From positions 744,001 through 808,000 of the forward strand of contig JAKUHH010000084.1 in assembly GCA_022701365.1 (NCBI GenBank): a stretch of DNA of 64,000 nucleotides, in the 5' to 3' direction. Both the position numbers and the translations under genes were made by a program. Source of the DNA: Mycocentrospora acerina. Taxonomy: Eukaryota; Ascomycota; Dothideomycetes; Pleosporales. Shown piece after piece: positions 57,709-64,000 of the stretch (position 1 is the stretch's first letter; each line of letters opens with the position of its first letter). A model generated the notes under the pieces. That model worked only from the letters and a program-made list of their open reading frames with translations. It did not search any database and was not told where the DNA came from.

Positions 57709-58718
57709 ATGACGTCGTCTATCGCATCCTTCCGCAGGCAACATCTGCTGATTGAGTTGTAAGTCAAGGCCATGGTCTTGGCGCCATGATCTGACTGTCA
57801 CAGTTCCAGTCTGCGCCATGCACAGCTCGACGGCGTCTTTACCAGCATAACGCCAGGCGATCCTTCCACGTGGGTGGGCGTCATCTTTGTAAGAAAAGGT
57901 ATCAACTTACCTCTATGCGAGAGCTAGCCGTGCTGCCCAAATGGTTGAAACTGTACACCTGTATTCACGTCTTGGCAGGTCCATATGCACCTGCTGTTTT
58001 ACGCTTCCAAGTTTCTTTCCCATCCTCGTATCCTACCCTACCGCCTCTCGTGACCTTCTCTACCGATGTTTTCCACCCCTTGCTCACGCCACTCACAACA
58101 TACACTTACACGACTGGATCTTCGGACACGGATACGGTCAGCGCAACAGACGACGAGAGGCTGCCGCCCGGTGGCTTCAGTCTCCGACATGGCTTTCCAC
58201 ACTGGTTTGGGCGAGCTCGAAGATCCACGTTGAGCTCTCGTGAAGCCAACGGCTCGGCGGTAAGTAGTCCTGCTCAGAATGTGACGCCCGTACGTTCAGA
58301 ATTTGGTAGCATTGCTACAGATGCTTCTAGTATTGCTCAGCCTAGCATCCACGTCTCGATGCCCATGGTTTTGGACTACATTCGCTCTACTTTCTGCGAG
58401 GAGTCGGTTTTGGATTCTGTAACTCTAGAAGCTGCGGCAAATCCAGGCGCTTTTCATGCCTGGCGAGCACATCGTGGCCCCTCTCTGCAAGTACAGCAGT
58501 CTGCCTTCGGCGCTGCTTCGGAGGCTTCAGACAGCGTAGCTGAGAGTCCAGCATTGGGCCGAAATCGTCGGCCCGGAGAGTGGAACTGGGAAGGGGTGTG
58601 GGAAGAGCGCGTAAGGAAAGCAGTGAACCTTAGCCTTTCTGAGCCTATGCTCTTCGGTACTGGTGTCGGGGAAGACATTGTAAGATTTCTGAACATGATT
58701 GAAATGCCAGCACGCTAA
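57709..58718 (+). CDS. E2-like ubiquitin-conjugating enzyme variant (UEV/AKTIP-like)
   Basis: Three exons: 57709-57758, 57804-57898 and 57979-58718, 294 aa. The introns are 45 and 80 bp with donors GTAAGT and GTATCA, and phases agree. The UBC fold is visible in order: RRQHLLIEF, a Gly-Val strand before the Asp-Pro turn (TPGDPSTWVGVIFVRKGPYA), FQVSFPSSYPTLPPLVTF and DVFHPLLTP. The position of the E2 His-Pro-Asn motif reads His-Pro-Leu, and no cysteine follows where the active site should be. It therefore looks like a catalytically dead variant, as in AKTIP/FTS or other UEVs that act as adaptors. A Ser/Thr-rich insertion (about 95-160) precedes the C-terminal helices. It sits 0.6 kb upstream of the vWA gene on the same strand. 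Confidence 0.82.
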
Positions 58719-59328
58719 ACCAAATCATAGATTCGCTTCCGCACCGGCGATGTTGAGACTGCAGAGACGATGAAAATGCAACTAGAGGCAGTTGTTTCAA
58801 GAATTGCAAAGACATGAGTAGTATTCTTCCAGAAGTATGCCAGTCCATGGATCAACCCGATTCTACTAGAATCAGAGCGGCTTGTATAGCATAGAACTTT
58901 TTTTAGGTTGTTGTACCTCACACTTAGTGTTGGTTCACCGTAGGTCTCTCGAGTTGTGGCTGTAAAGGTCTTTCCCTATCTGCAGTTGTGCTTGCTCTGT
59001 TGAGGAAGACGGGCGTGTGTTCGACACCCTAAGCGACAGGCGCGCAGGTGCGCTTTCTATAAAAAGAATCTGATGAACCCCATTGTCCAACCTTTCTTCG
59101 TACCAGTGCCTCTGTGTATTATAACGATCTTTGAGCCTTGGCTTGACTTGCTCCGTCGCCCACATACTAGCCAATTCTTCTCTCTATCACGCCGGTATAT
59201 TTCAACCTCTATCATCAGTAGGAAAAATTCCACCACTCTCAAGGCGGAACAAGCCTTGGTTTGGTGGTGGAAACAGGCACGACGCGGTGAAGGAGGAGCT
59301 ATATTGATTGCGCTACGGCGCGTCTACT
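58719..59328. other. Intergenic region, UEV to vWA
   Basis: 610 bp between two same-strand genes, containing the presumed terminator of the first and promoter of the second. No element was recognised. Confidence 0.4.
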
Positions 59329-61904
59329 ATGGCTACAACAGCAGCTGTGTTGCCGCACCACACGATGCTTTGCCCACCTCCACTCCTTATTGAAAAGAGA
59401 TCACGTAGAGCAACGTTTCGTCGGCGACCTCTTCGTAAGTTAGCCCATATTCAACAAGGTGACCAGTACACGTTTGGTCCACTGGACGACATCATCGACG
59501 AAATCAAGAGCAATATCTGGGCTTCACCGCCGGATGAAAACCTTGGAGCATTTGGATTTAACTGGGCAAACCCTCTCAAGGCCCCATCCACGTGGGCCGT
59601 GACTCCTCTCCCCGTAAGCCGAATTCCCGACAACCAGCCTCTGACGATACGCAAGAACAGGAACAGCCACTCTTCAGCGTCAGATTACATCATAGGGACC
59701 GCAATGGCGTCCTCCTGCGACAACAATCAGGATGATTATATGAATGACGAGTCTGTCTATGTGCCATTGTCTACGAGTACTACACCCTGGCCGTTGCTCC
59801 ATACTGCGACAACTTTGCACACCCCTTCGCCGCTAACTTCTCGAAATGTTACCCCCCATACCGAACTGAACTCAGCACAACAGGCACTCGAGAGTGTCAT
59901 TCATAATAATGGGGGTTGTCTGGAGGGGAGGAAACGTTGGTCATCGCGTCTGCGCCTCTTCACTAATGGCTTCCCATATTTGCGCCGAATAGGTACAGGA
60001 GAGTTGAGCAATGGCAGTGGCGATGCTTCCGAAGTTCCTTCTCCGATGATCTCTCCTCCGATACTCGTATCACCTGTGATTTGCGAGGACTCCATCGATG
60101 GCGATGATATCAAGACGGCAACGGACAATGCCCTTATTGAAGCTTTTACGAGGAAGTACGCCCGGAAGTAGGTCGCCGTGTTCCAGGGTTTGGAGATCAA
60201 CCGTCGTATTCCATCGTATTCGGCAACTTCACCCGAGAGGTCGCTTCCAAGTCAAGCAAAGAACTTCGCTGACCCTTCGCAGTGGAAACAGGCTCGCTTC
60301 CGTCATGGAACGCTTCGCCCGGCGGCTCCCCGCTGCTATGGACTTTCATCACGATCAACTAGACGATCATATTGTAACTAAGCCAACACTGATACCAACT
60401 ACACTACGAGCAGCCGTTAGAATCTTTCCACAAGTCAAGCTGCTGAGTCAAGAGTATGAGAAATTCAGGGTTGCGGTGGAAATCGAGGGTGTCCTGCACA
60501 ATCGAAGATGGCTCCCGGATACAACTGTCGACGTGATATTTGTGGTCGATAATAGGTATGCACCATGGAACATACTTTATCCTGGTGTTGCTGATTAGAG
60601 AATGTAACAGTTACTATGTGACAAATGATTGTCTCGAAAAAGCGTTGGATGCAGTCAATGGATCCTTCTACCATATGCACTGTGGGGATCGCGTGGCGCT
60701 CTACACGACGCACTGCACGCACCATACCGTTTCTGGTAATCGACCTGACTTGCATTACCCACTTCGGTCTTTCAATAAAGACACCGAGGACATGTTTCAT
60801 GACCTAACTGCAAGCATTGGTCGACATGGTACGCAGGTTTGGCACCCACCTCGTCCAAATCCATCCATGACGGAAGTGGTGCTCAGCGTGGCCAAGACAC
60901 TTGAAGCACATGACCCAAAGAATGGGCGAACTCATGTCATCTTGTTATCTCCCGCATCCTACGTTCTGCACGATGTATCGAAGTCATTTCCGAAACTTTA
61001 CATACACAGGATAAATCCCGCTCTTGTGCCTTATCGCCGTGATCCTGAGCTTCAAGATACTATCTGCATGGAAAGCTGCTGCGAGAATGTGTTCGTCAGT
61101 AATTGGGCTTCTTATCAGTCTCTCCCTGGCCGCATCAAACGTATTCTCAAGTATGCGCGTTGCCAGAAGCCTGTTGGCGACATTACTAGACTGTCTATCG
61201 ATTTGCGAACAAGGAAAGGCTGCGAGATTCTCGATGTTGTTGGAAGCAAAGACATACCAAACCTGCGCCTTGGACAAGTCCACACATTCTTCTGCCACAT
61301 ACGCGTTGCTCGAAATGAAACGCTAGATGTCGATGTGAAGTCCAGCAACCCTGTCTTTAATTCAAGTCTAAACGTCAAAGAATTGAAACAGGAACTGCTC
61401 AATGCTGATGCCAAAGGTGCCATAAAGGCTCATCTCTTTGACGTTCAAGTGTACCACCAAAACTCGCTGCACTCTACAGATTGTTGGAATTACTCTGAGA
61501 CTCCACTTTTTATCATTCGCGACCTAGGCAATCTTGCGATTCCAATTGACACTTCTCTTGACGTCTACAAGCGGCTACTCTTTTACTATGCTCTACAGAC
61601 AGGAACAAACGCAGAGAAGATTGAGTCAATGAACATCCTAGCTCTCTTTGGTAAAATCAATGAACAAGCAAAAAAAGCGACCAAGTGCATGGCCAAGGAA
61701 ATTAGACATCACCGAGATACTCTCGATTATGAAAAGAACCATCGAAAAAAACTTCCTTTGTGTCCTGGCCCAGTTGCAATCGAGGCATCACCCCACGAGT
61801 GGCTCGTGGACCTCTGGGACCGGAAGAAGTCCGAACACAAGGGCGTAGCAGCCGTGAAAGAAGATGACATCAGCGGGTTAATTGATGGTATCAATAGTCT
61901 GTAG
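59329..61904 (+). CDS. von Willebrand factor A-domain protein
   Basis: Three exons: 59329-60167, 60283-60555 and 60611-61904, 801 aa. Intron 1 is 115 bp (GTAGGT donor, CTGAC branch, CGCAG acceptor), and intron 2 is 55 bp (GTATGC donor, ACAG acceptor). Both preserve frame. The first 270 residues are Ser/Thr/Pro-rich without a domain. Around 369 the strand TVDVIFVVDNSYY begins a vWA fold, followed by CLEKALDAVN, GDRVALYTTHC, SMTEVVLSVAKTLEAHDP and THVILLSPASYVL. The metal-site motif DxSxS reads Asp-Asn-Ser-Tyr-Tyr, so the third oxygen ligand is missing. The C-terminal 300 residues are predicted globular and may continue a substrate-binding module. Intracellular, since no signal peptide is seen; probably a protein-protein interaction scaffold. 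Confidence 0.8.
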
Positions 61905-63443
61905 TAGATCTTACGAGTACTGTAAGATTAGCGAGTATGTTTATGTTAGCGCAAGGACGTATATCTATCCTGGAGTAACTAGGTAATAAATGTTTTTTGT
62001 TCATGCCAATCAATCAATCAACCATGTTCTAGAACAAAGATCCATAGTGCTTTGAAACAACGTGACCAAAACTTTCTTTCCAAGCCGCAGTGAACGTATG
62101 ACAAATATACGGTGTGAACCACATCAGAAAATAGGTACATACCGTGCGCATGTGACCTGGTGTCATCAGCCCAGACTTTTTGTCCCGTCCGCACCGTCGC
62201 ATCCCCCTGAAAGCGACACGGTGCTTTTTCCTCGGGAGTTAGGCTCGGGGAACCGAATTTTTCTCCCGCCCGCCTCATACCACCGGAGTTGATTCCACCA
62301 TTTTTTTTTCTTTTCTGCCTAGGTAAAACGTGGTTCGGTGGCGTCTTGCCGACCGAACTTCTCCTACGCGCATGGCGGAGGCGCGCGCGCGGGCGGCGGG
62401 GAAGTCGCAACGTCAAAACTTATTTGCCACATGGATAGGTGAAACCCTTTTTTTTTTTTGGTTTAACTAGGTAGCCTCGTCTGACATCTTTCTTTTGTCT
62501 ACATTTCCGCCACGCGCATTGAACTTTGTTTTTGCTTTGTAGCAACGACAATAACAGTAGCGGTGGACGAATATCAAATCTGACAAGCACTTTGCTTTTC
62601 GTTTCTTTTTCCTCTCGGCGCCATGTTTTCTTTTTCTTTTTGTCTTATGTTTTTCTTCGTTTCTGGTAATTCTCCGCCGATACGAGATGCTAGATGGGAT
62701 CGATGAGGAGGGTCAGCGTTAGTGATGGACAGGGATGGTGATGTGTGTTTAAAATGAATTAATCGATCGCGGGTAAGAATGTTTCCGATCCTTAGGTGTA
62801 GTGATGACGGTACATGTTGGTCTTTGGGGATTTGGAAGGATGGGGTGGTTGTTTTTTCTTTGGGGGTCGGTAATCCGATCCGAGGATTATTATTGAGATC
62901 TAGATCGGGATCTGAATTACCATCTACGCCACAGTGCGGCGTGGACCGTTGGAAGTGGAGAAGGGGGGGGGGGGGGGGGGGGGGGNNNNNNNNNNNNNNN
63001 NNNNNNNNNNNNNNNNNNNNNNNNNNNNNNNNNNNNNNNNNNNNNNNNNNNNNNNNNNNNNNNNNNNNNNNNNNNNNNNNNNNNNNNNNNNNNNNNNNNN
63101 NNNNNNNNNNNNNNNNNNNNNNNNNNNNNNNNNNNNNNNNNNNNNNNGGGGGGGGGGGGGGTTGTGCTCAATGTTATGTGAGGGGAGGAAGAAACTCTAG
63201 AATCTGAATGTTGGGATATATTGTTATCATAGTATCTACGTGAAGAACGAAACTTGTTGCGCCATAAGGGTATAAAGTGTGGAATGGCGAACGAAAAGCG
63301 AATGGTAGTTTGCACTGTGCAAGAAAAGAAATAGAAAAAGAAAAAAGTGTATACACGTAGGTATTTTTTCTGAACATGAACGGGAAAGAAGATGTTGTCG
63401 TCTGCTGAGAACAAAAAATTCGTAGAAATTGTTGTATGTGGTG
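61905..63443. other. Intergenic region with assembly gap
   Basis: T/G-rich non-coding sequence with several poly-T runs (near 62300 and 62446) and the gap listed separately. No supported gene. Confidence 0.5.
62963..63161. repeat. Poly-G tracts flanking a 162-base assembly gap
   Basis: 23 G at 62963-62985, N from 62986 to 63147, then 14 G at 63148-63161, all on the + strand. This is the same architecture as the gap at 10907-11129. Confidence 0.95.
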
Positions 63444-64000
63444 TTAGAAACTCTTCCCTATCAGCCCTGGATCCGCAAACTCTGTTTCTGCAGTCCGCTT
63501 TGAATATGCATAGGGGTCGATGGAGTACACACTCTCTGTAAATGTTGGGCTGTAATTTCCGTTTCCTTGCATGCCTTTTGAGTTTGGTATGTTGAATGTA
63601 TCGTTTTCTTCATGACGAGGCGAACGAAGGTTTTGTGCGACATTAGTCATTAAAGGTTCCTGTTGCTGCGTCTGAGATATCGATTTTCGTTTCCTGGGCG
63701 GAGGAGCGAATCTCATTGGGGAAAGTTTTGGTCCGGGAGATGCTGCATCAGTGTTGGTGGTTGGAGCAAGGTAGGTTTTTGATGTGTTTGTGTTGTACGC
63801 GAGCGAGAAGCGTTTGATATCATCTGGGCCCATGTGTGTGCGTTCTGATGGCGGCATGACTAGAGGAGAGGCTTTCTCTTTTTTGTTGCTCGGTGCGAGA
63901 TATGTTGCTGAAGTGTTGTTGTCATATGCGAGAGAGAAGCGTGAAGCTGTGGACGAAGAACCGTTTGACACAGCGCTTTGCCCAGAAGACATGCGCGCAT
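63444..64000 (-). CDS. Partial hypothetical protein with internal repeat, C-terminal part
   Basis: The stop is at 63444-63446 and the frame is open to the window edge, so the gene probably extends beyond it; an ATG at 63992 is only a possible start. Counting from that Met, the block RFSLAYDNNTSATYLAP (from residue 18) recurs as RFSLAYNTNTSKTYLAP (from residue 61), a 43-residue repeat that also includes a downstream Ala-Ser-Pro. The remainder is Ser/Pro/Asn-rich and disordered (Pro-Pro-Pro-Arg-Lys-Arg-Lys basic cluster near 97-103). No membrane segment or catalytic motif is seen. It may be the regulatory tail of a larger protein. Confidence 0.55.
   Translation of the reverse strand, partial: ARMSSGQSAVSNGSSSTASRFSLAYDNNTSATYLAPSNKKEKASPLVMPPSERTHMGPDDIKRFSLAYNTNTSKTYLAPTTNTDAASPGPKLSPMRFAPPPRKRKSISQTQQQEPLMTNVAQNLRSPRHEENDTFNIPNSKGMQGNGNYSPTFTESVYSIDPYAYSKRTAETEFADPGLIGKSF

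Noticed and set aside
60168..60282. Open stretch in the third frame inside vWA intron 1
   Set aside because: About 36 codons without stop, but joining it breaks the phase on at least one side. The GTAGGT...CTGAC...CGCAG intron joins both exons in frame.
62779..63414. Frames spanning the second gap
   Set aside because: Same artefact as at the first gap.

Overview
The window reads as nuclear DNA of a filamentous ascomycete (Pezizomycotina, most likely Dothideomycetes/Pleosporales; the class is inference). The evidence is short GT-AG introns, nearly all 45-69 bp, with CTAAC/CTGAC-type branch sites, and typical filamentous-fungal families: HET-domain protein, Pth11/rhodopsin-like membrane protein, laccase-like oxidase, Zn2Cys6 regulator and cytochrome P450. 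Several genes were rebuilt from separate exons by matching splice sites and reading phase. No rRNA, CRISPR array, virus or intact transposon was recognised.

Left part, about 1-13.6 kb: looser, AT-richer and accessory in character. It holds five charged, poorly recognisable genes (partial at 1-543, then 1404, 2825, 7141 and a three-exon gene at 9271-10727), a HET-domain gene (4633), an assembly gap with poly-G on both sides, and a tRNA-Phe(GAA) gene at 12523. The tRNA gene carries its usual anticodon-loop intron plus a 50-nt insertion in the T arm that looks like a spliceosomal intron.

Middle part, 13.7-38 kb: mostly metabolic and membrane genes. In order: histidine phosphatase (four exons), AAAP/Mtr-type amino-acid permease, F-box-like protein, FAD amine oxidase ending in the peroxisomal signal SRL, MDR oxidoreductase, secreted laccase-like multicopper oxidase, Pth11-like seven-helix protein divergent from a five-exon P450, and a small one-helix membrane protein. 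No PKS, NRPS or terpene synthase is seen, so this is not called a secondary-metabolite cluster.

Right part, 38-64 kb: GC-richer genes and long, repeat-rich intergenic DNA. It holds a TBC Rab-GAP with coiled coils (995 aa), a Zn2Cys6 transcription factor (1045 aa), a six-exon MFS transporter, an E2-like UEV protein without a visible catalytic cysteine, a vWA-domain protein (801 aa), a second poly-G-flanked gap, and a partial gene with a 43-residue internal repeat. The genes look individually regulated; the divergent Pth11/P450 pair and the UEV-vWA tandem are the only pairings worth considering.
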